Source: Bacteroidetes bacterium CG2_30_32_10 (GTDB lineage Bacteria; Bacteroidota; Bacteroidia; Bacteroidales; CG2-30-32-10). Taken from it: DNA of 14,063 nt. Positions 7,501 to 14,063 of this stretch are shown one piece after another. Under the pieces are notes generated by a model. It had not been told where the DNA came from. It ran no database searches and saw only the letters and a program-made list of their open reading frames with translations. Every line of letters starts with the position of its first letter. Position 1 is the first letter of the stretch. The position numbers and the translations under genes were made by a program. Where the stretch lies: NCBI GenBank assembly GCA_001872995.1, contig MNXO01000072.1, positions 1-14,063 on the forward strand. Direction: 5' to 3'.

Positions 7501-8114
7501 AAAGAAGTTTAAAATTAGTTGCTATTGCAGCTATTTTTATGAGCATTCAAGTCAATGCTCAAAACTATAAAGCAATGCAAGATTCGTTTGCCAGTAGTTA
7601 CAAATATGAAAAGGTTTATGATTATGTCAAAGCTATCAAATCTATTAAAGCAGTATATGTTGAAAACTCCTATGAAGCAAACCTCAGAATGGGTTGGTTA
7701 ACATACTTAAATGGAAACTACACAGAATCGGCTGAATATTATCAAAAAGCCATCAAATTGATGCCTTATGCCATTGAACCTAAATTGGGATACACCTATC
7801 CATTATACTCTTTAGGTAGTTGGGATTTGTTAAAAAAACAATACGATGATATCATAACAATTGACCCGCAAAATACAACCGCCAATTATAAATTAGGATA
7901 CATCTATTATTTAAAACAAGATTATGCAGCGGCTTTCAAATATGTTGAAAAGGTGATTAACTTATATCCGTTCGATTATGACAGTGTTTTGTTGTTTGCG
8001 TATATCAATCTTAAGTTAGGCAAAACCAATGATGCAAAAGTGTTATTCAACAAAGCCCTTTTAAATCAACCTGGCGATAAAACTGCATTAGAAGGGTTAA
8101 ATTCTATCAAATAA
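7488..8114 (+). CDS. Secreted tetratricopeptide-repeat protein
   Basis: The product is 208 residues with a clear signal peptide (KRSLKLVAIAAIFMSI, likely cut after VNA near residue 24) and no lipobox, so it is probably periplasmic. About four TPR-like helical pairs follow: near 60-92 (MGWLTYLNGNYTESAEYYQKAI), 98-127, 132-160 (LGYIYYLKQDYAAAFKYVEKV) and 166-193. TPRs serve as protein-binding scaffolds, here probably for the barrel protein or the M23 domain encoded just upstream. The ATG lies inside the last codons of the barrel gene (13-base overlap). An AGGAGG at 7476-7481, six bases before the ATG, resembles a Shine-Dalgarno site, but those bases also encode the conserved end of the barrel. 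No hairpin terminator is seen after the stop. This appears to be the last gene of the operon. Confidence 0.8.
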   Translation: MELLKRSLKLVAIAAIFMSIQVNAQNYKAMQDSFASSYKYEKVYDYVKAIKSIKAVYVENSYEANLRMGWLTYLNGNYTESAEYYQKAIKLMPYAIEPKLGYTYPLYSLGSWDLLKKQYDDIITIDPQNTTANYKLGYIYYLKQDYAAAFKYVEKVINLYPFDYDSVLLFAYINLKLGKTNDAKVLFNKALLNQPGDKTALEGLNSIK

Positions 8115-8286
8115 TTCTATAATAATTGTTGCAGCATCATTTATATCGATAATTGCAATTAATAGGTAATTTTTATTAGAAGCTAAGTGTTTTGTAATTC
8201 AAAAAATAATGATAATTTTATTGGTTTTATAAAACTAAGAAAAAGAAAAATAAGCTTTATAATTCTATACTTTGAAAAACAGCAAA
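8115..8286. other. Intergenic region before arginase
   Basis: This 172-base AT-rich gap contains a 12-base perfect palindrome, TAATTGCAATTA (8150-8161), which could be an operator but may be chance. A TATACTTTG at 8266-8274 resembles the TAnnTTTG -7 motif but has the wrong internal spacing (one base too many or too few) and lies only 12 bases before the ATG. No clear terminator for the upstream operon was found. Confidence 0.4.
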
Positions 8287-9195
8287 ATGAAAACTATTGA
8301 AATTTATGGATTTCCTATGGACCTTGGAGCTTCTCGTAGAGGGGTTGATATGGGTCCTTCTGCAATTCGCTTGGCTGGTTTGCAAAAACAACTTGAAGAT
8401 TTAGGCTTTAATGTTATTGATAAGGGAGATATTAATATTAAAACGAAAGAAGTATTAACTATTTCAAACCCAAAACTTAAATATCTGGAAGAAATAGTAA
8501 GTGCATCAAACAAGCTTGCTATTCAAGTTGAAGAATCGCTAAGCAGAAATAATTTTCCATTATGTATTGGTGGCGATCATTCAATAGCTATTGGAAGCAT
8601 TGCAGGCATTGCAAGTCATTGTAAAAAACAAAACAAAAAGTTAGGTATCATTTGGGTAGATGCACATGCTGACATGAACACAGATGAAACAACTCCCTCT
8701 GGAAACATACACGGAATGGGCTTTTCGGCTTCACTTGGGCTTGGTGATAAAAATTTATCCTGCATTATGAATATAAATCCCAAAGCTGAAGCAAAAAACT
8801 GCGCACTCATAGGTGTTAGGTCAATTGATGTAATGGAACGTAGCAATTTGACTTCTCTTGGTTTGCATGTTTTTTCTATGCATGAAATTGACAAACTTGG
8901 TATCTATCCAGTCATCAGTAAGGTAATCAAAGAACTTAAAAGTAGGGTAGATCATATTCACCTCAGTTTTGATGCAGATGCCATAGACCCTGAAACTGCC
9001 CCAGGAGTCGGAACTCCAGTAAACGGAGGGCTAAGTTACCGTGAATCTCACTTATTGATGGAAATAATTGCTGAAAGTGGCTGTCTTTCTTCTATGGAAA
9101 TTGCAGAGGTAAACCCTATTATAGATAATGGAAATCAAACTGCCGAATTGGTTAGTAAGATGATTGCTTCTAGCCTTGGACTTAAGATTTATTAA
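8287..9195 (+). CDS. rocF: Arginase
   Basis: This 302-residue enzyme of the ureohydrolase family should hydrolyse L-arginine to L-ornithine and urea in the cytoplasm with a two-manganese centre. All metal ligands are present: H98 in GGDHS, D125/H127/D129 in DAHADMNT, and D229/D231 in SFDADAIDP. The loop SGNIHG (138-143), the NT after the metal motif and EVNP (E274-P277) are characteristic of true arginases rather than agmatinases. I start at the ATG at 8287, four residues before the conserved IYGFP strand; a TTG five codons upstream is in frame but less likely. It lies 172 bases after the TPR gene and could have its own promoter. Ornithine made here can pass through glutamate semialdehyde, the same node supplied by the proline dehydrogenase encoded convergently. 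Length is normal for the family. Confidence 0.92.
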   Translation: MKTIEIYGFPMDLGASRRGVDMGPSAIRLAGLQKQLEDLGFNVIDKGDINIKTKEVLTISNPKLKYLEEIVSASNKLAIQVEESLSRNNFPLCIGGDHSIAIGSIAGIASHCKKQNKKLGIIWVDAHADMNTDETTPSGNIHGMGFSASLGLGDKNLSCIMNINPKAEAKNCALIGVRSIDVMERSNLTSLGLHVFSMHEIDKLGIYPVISKVIKELKSRVDHIHLSFDADAIDPETAPGVGTPVNGGLSYRESHLLMEIIAESGCLSSMEIAEVNPIIDNGNQTAELVSKMIASSLGLKIY

Positions 9196-9293
9196 TGTTT
9201 GGTAAGTAAATTTTAAAATTTATTTGTTAAATAGAAATTTATAAGGAATTACATTCAAACACGAATGCTTAAAAGCAAGTATAATCTATTTTA
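9196..9293. other. Convergent intergenic region with A/T palindrome
   Basis: This gap separates the arginase and proline dehydrogenase genes, whose 3' ends face each other. It contains a perfect 16-base palindrome, TAAATTTTAAAATTTA (9207-9222), and a short inverted repeat TGCTT/AAGCA (9266-9277). Either might assist termination in both directions, but both are too weak or too AT-rich to call with confidence. Confidence 0.35.
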
Positions 9294-10466
9294 TTAGGAA
9301 AGAATATTTTTTCTTCGCATTCTTTCTAAATTGATTAAATTTAGCTCTCTGCTGCTTTGACCGGCAACAGAGGTATTTTCTTCAGCTCTTCTTATCAAAT
9401 ATGGCAATACTGAGTTAATAGGTCCATAAGGAACATATTTGGCTACATTATATCCTAAATTTGATAGATTATAGGTAATATGATCGCTCATCCCGTATAA
9501 TTGGGCAAAATAAATGCGTTTATCTGATTTATTTGTATTTGTTTGAGCGATTAAATTAGCGAGCATTTTCGAGCTATTTTCGTTGTGAGTTCCAGCACAA
9601 AATGATATTTTATGAATGTGTTTCATACAAAACCTTACTGCTTCATCATAATCCAAATCAGTTTCTTTTTTTGAAAGATGAATAGGGGAGGGGTATTGCA
9701 TTTTTATGGCTCTAATCCTTTCTTTTTCCATATATGCACCGCGTACTAATTTAAAACCTAAGAAAATAGGATGCTTTTCAGTTTGTTCAAGCATTTTTTT
9801 CAGATATGATAATCTGTCTATGCGGTATAATTGAATGGTATTGTAAACGGTAGCTTTATTTTTATTGTAAATTAGCATCATTTCAGTGGCAAATTTGTCA
9901 ATAGCATCTTGAATCCAAGTTTCTTCTGCATCAATAAATACGGAAACGTTTTTTTCGTAAGCAGTTTTGCAAATTAGGTTTAAACGATTCATTATTAATT
10001 GATATTCTTTCGATTCTTCATCGGAAAGCTTTTGATTGCTATTGATTTTGGAAAGTAGTTTGTGGTCGGCAATGCCGCTCATTTTAAAAACACCAAATGG
10101 GATCTGTTTGATATTTGCAGCTTTTAAAATAGTATTTATTATTTCTAATACCGCAGAATCATAAGCTTTATTGTTATTATTGCCTTCAATTGAATAATCG
10201 AGAATAGTGCCAATGCTATATTGTGAAAGTTTTTCTATCGTTATATTGCAATCATTAATTGTTTCTCCGCCACAAAAGTGTTTGAAAACAGTTGGTTTTA
10301 CAAGCCATTTTATAGGAAAGTGAATAAAAATAGCTATTCGTAATAAATACTTACCAATAAATACATTTATTTTGCTGTTTACAATTTTAAATAGCCAGTA
10401 AGCTCTTTTTAAATCAGCATTACTTTTAGATTTAAAAGCTATTTCTGTATTAGAAAAGAAAATCAT
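9294..10466 (-). CDS. Proline dehydrogenase (monofunctional, FAD-dependent)
   Basis: The 390-residue protein is a stand-alone PRODH domain without the P5C dehydrogenase half found in PutA. It would oxidise L-proline to delta-1-pyrroline-5-carboxylate, passing electrons through FAD to the quinone pool at the inner membrane. Motifs in order are LDYSIEG (89-95), IDAEETWIQDAID (178-190), KLVRGAYMEKER (239-250), GTHNENS (292-298), YGMSDH (324-329), YVPYGP (344-349) and the substrate-binding RRAEEN plus SVAGQSSREL (359-375). The family is common in Bacteroidota in this form. It is the last gene of a minus-strand series, 53 bases after the MORN lipoprotein gene, and may be co-transcribed with it, although no functional link is obvious. 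No truncation or missing motif is seen. Confidence 0.93.
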   Translation of the reverse strand: MIFFSNTEIAFKSKSNADLKRAYWLFKIVNSKINVFIGKYLLRIAIFIHFPIKWLVKPTVFKHFCGGETINDCNITIEKLSQYSIGTILDYSIEGNNNNKAYDSAVLEIINTILKAANIKQIPFGVFKMSGIADHKLLSKINSNQKLSDEESKEYQLIMNRLNLICKTAYEKNVSVFIDAEETWIQDAIDKFATEMMLIYNKNKATVYNTIQLYRIDRLSYLKKMLEQTEKHPIFLGFKLVRGAYMEKERIRAIKMQYPSPIHLSKKETDLDYDEAVRFCMKHIHKISFCAGTHNENSSKMLANLIAQTNTNKSDKRIYFAQLYGMSDHITYNLSNLGYNVAKYVPYGPINSVLPYLIRRAEENTSVAGQSSRELNLINLERMRRKNILS

Positions 10467-10519
10467 TAGGTCTTAAATAAATAACAATTGTTATGAAATA
10501 AGAAGAGCAATAAAAAAAA

Positions 10520-10948
10520 TTATTTTATAGTATCGAAGTCAATTTCTTTGGTAAGGGCACCGCTTTCATTATAGAACTGCCATTTCCCAATTTCTTTCCC
10601 GTCTTTATAATTTCCTTCATAGCGTTTATTTCCATTTTCGAACCACACTATTCGTTTGCCGTCATTTATTTCTTTTTTCAAATATCCTTCACTCCATTTG
10701 TTTCCATTGTCATACCAATATATCCATTTTCCATCTCGCTTATTATTAGTATATTCTCCTTCATAATGCATTTTTTTATTAGGATAATAGGCAATTTCTT
10801 TTAAAAGAACTTTATCTTTTCCTTCCCCTTTATATAAACGAACGATTTTTTTTGAACCATCTGGGTATGATTCTTCAATAACTTCTTTGGGTTTGTTACA
10901 AGAGAAAAGGAGAAACAATGGTAAAATAAATAATAATAAATTTTTCAT
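10520..10948 (-). CDS. MORN-repeat lipoprotein
   Basis: The 142-residue product has a lipoprotein signal peptide with lipobox LFSC, so Cys17 would be lipidated and the protein anchored in the envelope. The mature part contains about three MORN-2-type repeats: around HYEGEYTNNKRDGKWIYW, SEGYLKKEINDGKRIVW and YEGNYKDGKEIGKWQFY (roughly residues 60-132). Proteins of this type are abundant in Bacteroidota and are often labelled YwqK-like 'antitoxin'; no toxin partner is visible here, so I do not use that label. Its molecular role is unknown, probably a beta-sheet scaffold at the envelope. It starts 29 bases after the OmpH-like gene and probably shares its transcript. Confidence 0.82.
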   Translation of the reverse strand: MKNLLLFILPLFLLFSCNKPKEVIEESYPDGSKKIVRLYKGEGKDKVLLKEIAYYPNKKMHYEGEYTNNKRDGKWIYWYDNGNKWSEGYLKKEINDGKRIVWFENGNKRYEGNYKDGKEIGKWQFYNESGALTKEIDFDTIK

Positions 10949-10977
10949 TTTTGTTGAAATTTCTAATATGGGTTTTC

Positions 10978-11628
10978 CTATTTTTTATGTTTAGCATATT
11001 GTTTGTTCAATTCTTCAAGCACTTGTTTAGTGATATCATAAGCTTCGTTAGCAAAAAGAATACCGCCGCCTTTTGAATAGCCAAGAATGAAATCGTAATT
11101 TGTTTTTTTATTGTAGTTTTTCATAAAAGAAGAAATGGTATCAAGCAAAGTAATATTCATTTCTAATTCTTGTTGCGAAAGCTTTTCAGAAAGTGTTTGA
11201 TTTAATTCCATTAATTCTTGTTGCATTTCCATTGCTTTTTTTTGAGCATCTTCTTTAGAAACTAAATAGGTAGAAACTTTTGTTTCTAAATCAGCAATTT
11301 GTTTTTGAAAATAGTTTTGTTTGGAAGTAAATTGAGATTCGAGTAACTTTTTGTTGGCTTCAAGACTTGTTTTCAAATCATTTACAAAATTGTAATGTTC
11401 CATTAGGCTGTCAGAATTGACAAAAGCGATGGTTTGGATTTTATTTTTCCCATTCGTAATGGGATTGGTGTCATCACTTTTTTGTTTTGTAGTAAAAAAT
11501 AAAATGTATAAAATCACAACGGAAATTAGCAATAGGATGTTCAACGATAGACCTATGTTGATTTTTCGGTGATGTGGGTTTCCAATTTTATCAAGGGTTT
11601 CATTTTCTTGGTTTACGTTTTCTTCCAT
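10978..11628 (-). CDS. OmpH/Skp-like protein with N-terminal membrane anchor
   Basis: The 216-residue protein has a short polar N-terminus, one strong transmembrane segment at about 26-46, and a periplasmic part with the Skp/OmpH pattern: a start strand IAFVNSDSLMEHY (67-79), a long charged coiled coil (about 82-165), and the closing element DFILGYSKGGGILFANEAYDIT (179-200) followed by a helix. Skp-type proteins are periplasmic chaperones that hold unfolded outer-membrane proteins. The usual form has a cleavable signal peptide; here about 25 residues precede the hydrophobic segment and no good cleavage site is seen, so a membrane-anchored version is likely. It lies 70 bases after recQ on the same strand but has a good promoter of its own in that gap. 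It is followed by the MORN lipoprotein gene. Confidence 0.82.
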   Translation of the reverse strand: MEENVNQENETLDKIGNPHHRKINIGLSLNILLLISVVILYILFFTTKQKSDDTNPITNGKNKIQTIAFVNSDSLMEHYNFVNDLKTSLEANKKLLESQFTSKQNYFQKQIADLETKVSTYLVSKEDAQKKAMEMQQELMELNQTLSEKLSQQELEMNITLLDTISSFMKNYNKKTNYDFILGYSKGGGILFANEAYDITKQVLEELNKQYAKHKK

Positions 11629-11661
11629 AGTTTTATTGTATATTATTTATTAATAGTTTCG

Positions 11662-11692
11662 CAAAGATAAATAAAAAAAAATAAGAGTGAAA
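11662..11692 (-). promoter_or_regulatory. Bacteroidota promoter for the OmpH-like gene
   Basis: On the minus strand TATCTTTG (11669 to 11662) matches TAnnTTTG exactly. A TTTC (11692 to 11689), one mismatch from the -33 TTTG, lies precisely 19 bases upstream. Transcription would begin near 11656, leaving a leader of about 28 bases before the ATG at 11628. This is the best promoter in the window and suggests that the OmpH-MORN-proline dehydrogenase series can be expressed without recQ. Confidence 0.6.
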
Positions 11693-11698
11693 TAATGG

Positions 11699-13897
11699 CT
11701 AATTACCTAGTTCAGAAATGAATTTAATTCTCATCAATCTAATTTCTTCTTCGCTATACTCGTTTTCTCCAAGCTGAATAAGGGCGTCATGAACAGAGTC
11801 AGATTCTGCGGTTTTAAAATATTCGTATATTTCTTCCTGATGGTCTAAGTCTGTAAATTCATTGATATAATAATTGATATCTATTTTAGTGCCTGATGAA
11901 ACTATACTTTCCATTTCATTAAGGAGTTCTTCAATGGTAATGCCTTTAGCAACTGCAATATCTTCGATAGATATTTTTCTATCAATACTTTGAATAATGT
12001 AAACTTTTAAACCCGATTTGTTGATTACCGATTTCACAACCATGTCTTGAGGTCTTTCAATTTCGTTTTCGTCAACATATCTTTTTATGAGCTCAATAAA
12101 AGGCTTTCCATATCTAACAGCCTTTCCTGAACCAACCCCAGTAATTTGTTTCAATTCTTCTATATTTATTGGGTATTGTATTGCCATATCTTCTAGCGAT
12201 GGGTCTTGAAATATGACGAATGGGGGAAGGTTTTGTTTTTTTGCTAGCTCTTTTCTAAGATCTTTAAGGAGCGCAAAAAGGACTTTATCGGAGGCACTTG
12301 TTTTTTGACCGCCGCCACCAAAAAATTCATCATCTGATTCATTCTCATAATTATGGTCGTGGGTGAGCATTATTGAATAAGGTGCATCAAGAAAAGCTTC
12401 GCCTTCAGGGCTTATTTTGAGTAAACCATAGTTTTCTATATCTTTTATCAGCAAGCGTTCTATAAGGGTTTGACGTATTACTGCATTCCAATAACGCTCA
12501 TCTTTTTCCATTCCTCTACCAAACACTTCGAGTTTATTGTGTTTGTATGATTTGATGGTTGCAGAGTTTTTGCCAATAATAACATTGATTAGGTGTTTGG
12601 CTTTAAATTGTTCTTTTACAGCCAATACTGTTTCAAGCACAAGGTAAACATCATCTTTTCCTTCAAATTTTGTTTTTGGATGAAGACAATTATCGCAATT
12701 TTGACAATTTTCTTGAGGATAAACTTCTCCAAAGTAGTGTAGTAATTGTTTTCGGCGACAAACGGCTGATTCTGCATACGAAACTACTTCCATTAACAAT
12801 TGGTTTCCTATTTCTTGTTCGGCAACAGGCTTGCCTTTCATAAATTTTTCAAGTTTTTGAACATCTTCGTAGCTATAAAAGGCGATACAATTGCCCTCGC
12901 CATCGTCTCTTCCGCCTCTACCAGTTTCTTGATAATAACCTTCAAGGCTTTTGGGCATATCGTAATGAATAACAAAGCGAACATCTGGTTTGTCTATGCC
13001 CATACCGAATGCAATGGTAGCTACAATTACATCAATTTCCTCCATTAGAAATTTATCTTGGTTACTTACTCTTACCGCTGAATCTAAACCAGCATGATAG
13101 GGTACAGCTTTTATTCCATTTACTTGAAGGGTTTCTGCAATTTCTTCTACTTTTTTACGGCTTAAACAGTATATTATTCCAGATTTCCCTTGATGATTTT
13201 TAATGTATTTAATAAGATCCTTATTAACATCTCCTGATTTTGCTTTTACTTCATAGTATAAGTTGGGTCTATTGAATGATGATATAAAAATGCCCGCATT
13301 TTGCATATTAAGGTTCTTAATAATATCTTGTTGAACCTTTGGGGTAGCAGTAGCTGTTAAGGCTATAATTGGAACTTTTTTTCCGATAGCTTCTATAATT
13401 GGGCGTAGGCGGCGATATTCGGGTCTAAAATCATGACCCCATTCCGAAATACAATGAGCCTCATCTATGGCAAAGAATGATATGTTAATATCTTTGAAAA
13501 ATTCAATGTTTTCTTCTTTGGTAAGTGATTCTGGTGCTACATATAGCAGTTTGGTTTTCCCTTCAGTTAGGTCTTTCTTCACATTTAATATTTCAACTTT
13601 CGATAAGGAAGAATTAAGAAAGTGAGCGATGCCATCTTCGTTACCAAAATTGCGAATAGCATCAACTTGATTTTTCATTAATGAAATCAAAGGCGATATA
13701 ATTATTGCAGTGCCTTTGCTTATTAGTGCGGGGAGTTGATAACACATCGATTTACCCCCACCTGTAGGCATTATTACAAATGTATCGTTACCATCGAGTA
13801 AACTTTGTATTATTTTCTCTTGATTTCCTTTAAAGTTTTCAAAGCCAAATATCTTTTTTAAAAGGTCATGTAAATCTAAACCGTTCTTTTCTATCAT
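11699..13897 (-). CDS. recQ: ATP-dependent DNA helicase RecQ
   Basis: The 732-residue protein is a full RecQ 3'-5' DNA helicase acting in recombination and replication-fork repair. Seen in order: Walker A TGGGKS (45-50), the DEAH box (145-148) followed by the aromatic-rich loop SEWGHDFRPEYRRL (151-164), ALTATATP (179-186), HAGLD (268-272), FGMGIDKPDVRF (297-308) and motif VI QETGRGGRD (323-331). A zinc-binding region with Cys380, Cys398, Cys401 and Cys404 follows, then the RQC winged helix (about 410-505), an HRDC domain (about 535-612) and a C-terminal extension (about 620-732) with a helix-turn-helix-like part (SIEDIAVAKGITIEELL). The extension makes it longer than E. coli RecQ, as in many Bacteroidota. 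No lesion is seen. A promoter candidate lies about 115 bases upstream. Confidence 0.95.
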   Translation of the reverse strand: MIEKNGLDLHDLLKKIFGFENFKGNQEKIIQSLLDGNDTFVIMPTGGGKSMCYQLPALISKGTAIIISPLISLMKNQVDAIRNFGNEDGIAHFLNSSLSKVEILNVKKDLTEGKTKLLYVAPESLTKEENIEFFKDINISFFAIDEAHCISEWGHDFRPEYRRLRPIIEAIGKKVPIIALTATATPKVQQDIIKNLNMQNAGIFISSFNRPNLYYEVKAKSGDVNKDLIKYIKNHQGKSGIIYCLSRKKVEEIAETLQVNGIKAVPYHAGLDSAVRVSNQDKFLMEEIDVIVATIAFGMGIDKPDVRFVIHYDMPKSLEGYYQETGRGGRDDGEGNCIAFYSYEDVQKLEKFMKGKPVAEQEIGNQLLMEVVSYAESAVCRRKQLLHYFGEVYPQENCQNCDNCLHPKTKFEGKDDVYLVLETVLAVKEQFKAKHLINVIIGKNSATIKSYKHNKLEVFGRGMEKDERYWNAVIRQTLIERLLIKDIENYGLLKISPEGEAFLDAPYSIMLTHDHNYENESDDEFFGGGGQKTSASDKVLFALLKDLRKELAKKQNLPPFVIFQDPSLEDMAIQYPINIEELKQITGVGSGKAVRYGKPFIELIKRYVDENEIERPQDMVVKSVINKSGLKVYIIQSIDRKISIEDIAVAKGITIEELLNEMESIVSSGTKIDINYYINEFTDLDHQEEIYEYFKTAESDSVHDALIQLGENEYSEEEIRLMRIKFISELGN

Positions 13898-13936
13898 TAT
13901 CTATTGAATTTTTTTTATAACCTGTTAAATAAAACA

Positions 13937-13966
13937 TTGATTTTCTAAGAAAAATCAAATGATTTT
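13937..13966 (-). repeat. Overlapping inverted repeats in the recQ leader
   Basis: TTGATTTT (13937-13944) pairs with AAAATCAA (13951-13958) over a six-base loop, while AAAATCA (13951-13957) also pairs with TGATTTT (13960-13966) across two bases. The middle arm can therefore pair with either side. The element lies between the likely start of transcription and the recQ ATG. It may be an operator or a switchable leader structure, or just AT-rich chance. Confidence 0.4.
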
Positions 13967-14009
13967 ATTTACTAATTTTAATAAATTAATGCTTATTTTA
14001 ATTTTTAAT

Positions 14010-14017
14010 CAAAGATA
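14010..14017 (-). promoter_or_regulatory. Candidate -7 promoter element for recQ
   Basis: On the minus strand TATCTTTG matches TAnnTTTG exactly and is identical to the element before the OmpH-like gene. It lies about 113 bases before the recQ ATG, giving a leader of roughly 105 bases. No good -33 TTTG is found at 19 bases; the closest is a GTTG-like sequence at 14040-14043, three bases further than usual. Confidence 0.42.
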
Positions 14018-14063
14018 AAATAAATTGAAAAATTATAAACAACTATTTTCTTAGATTATTAAT

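Noticed and set aside
11..8159. Shared 8-base palindrome ATTGCAAT at 11-18 and 8152-8159 as a common operator
   Set aside because: Two copies of an AT-rich 8-mer palindrome in 14 kb are not enough to call a site, and the flanks differ.
8272..8286. TTG start for arginase five codons upstream
   Set aside because: The ATG at 8287 is directly before the conserved N-terminal strand. The TTG overlaps a promoter-like element and adds residues not expected in the family.
8304..8894. Minus-strand open frames within arginase
   Set aside because: The sense strand carries a complete arginase with all metal ligands; the antisense frames have no supporting features.
10520..10948. MORN-repeat protein as antitoxin of a toxin-antitoxin pair
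   Set aside because: No toxin-like neighbour is present and the protein has a lipoprotein signal, so an envelope role is more likely.
12800..13048. Plus-strand open frame opposite recQ
   Set aside because: It is antisense to the conserved helicase motifs and has no recognisable features.
13937..13958. Fnr-type binding site
   Set aside because: The half-sites TTGAT and ATCAA are 12 bases apart instead of the four of an Fnr box.

Overview
The window looks like an AT-rich chromosomal segment from a member of the Bacteroidota. The evidence is the set of protein families (Bacteroidota-type monofunctional proline dehydrogenase, OmpH/Skp-like protein, MORN-repeat lipoprotein, long RecQ with a C-terminal extension), the general lack of Shine-Dalgarno sequences, and several exact matches to the Bacteroidota -7 promoter motif TAnnTTTG. 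I recognise families from motifs only; no database search was possible.

Left part (1-1190): a Crp/Fnr-type regulator with a candidate promoter upstream, followed by a 12-bp hairpin terminator and an otherwise empty leader. Middle part (1191-8114): six tightly packed same-strand genes that look like one operon. They encode a PqqD-like small protein (a RiPP-recognition-type fold), a CarB/PylC-like ATP-grasp ligase, a fold-type III PLP decarboxylase (LysA-like), a membrane protein joining a urea-transporter-like domain to a periplasmic M23 peptidase domain, a TPR plus outer-membrane beta-barrel protein, and a secreted TPR protein. Neighbouring genes overlap by 13-20 bases at three of the five junctions. 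This is the candidate undescribed system: cytoplasmic ligation and decarboxylation chemistry next to an inner-membrane channel-like domain, a wall hydrolase-like domain and an outer-membrane barrel.

Two of these six genes, the decarboxylase and the barrel protein, are each broken by a single in-frame TAA while the reading frame and family motifs continue beyond it. Both stops sit in the same local context (ATT TAA AA, at a T-run/A-run junction). This could mean decay of the operon, a shared error mode in the sequence, or less likely recoding. TAA is the normal terminator of most genes here, so general reassignment is excluded.

Right part: a true arginase (+ strand) converges on a minus-strand group reading RecQ helicase, OmpH-like protein, MORN lipoprotein and proline dehydrogenase. 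Arginase and proline dehydrogenase both feed the glutamate-semialdehyde/P5C node (arginase through ornithine). No tRNA, rRNA, CRISPR array, transposase or phage gene was seen.
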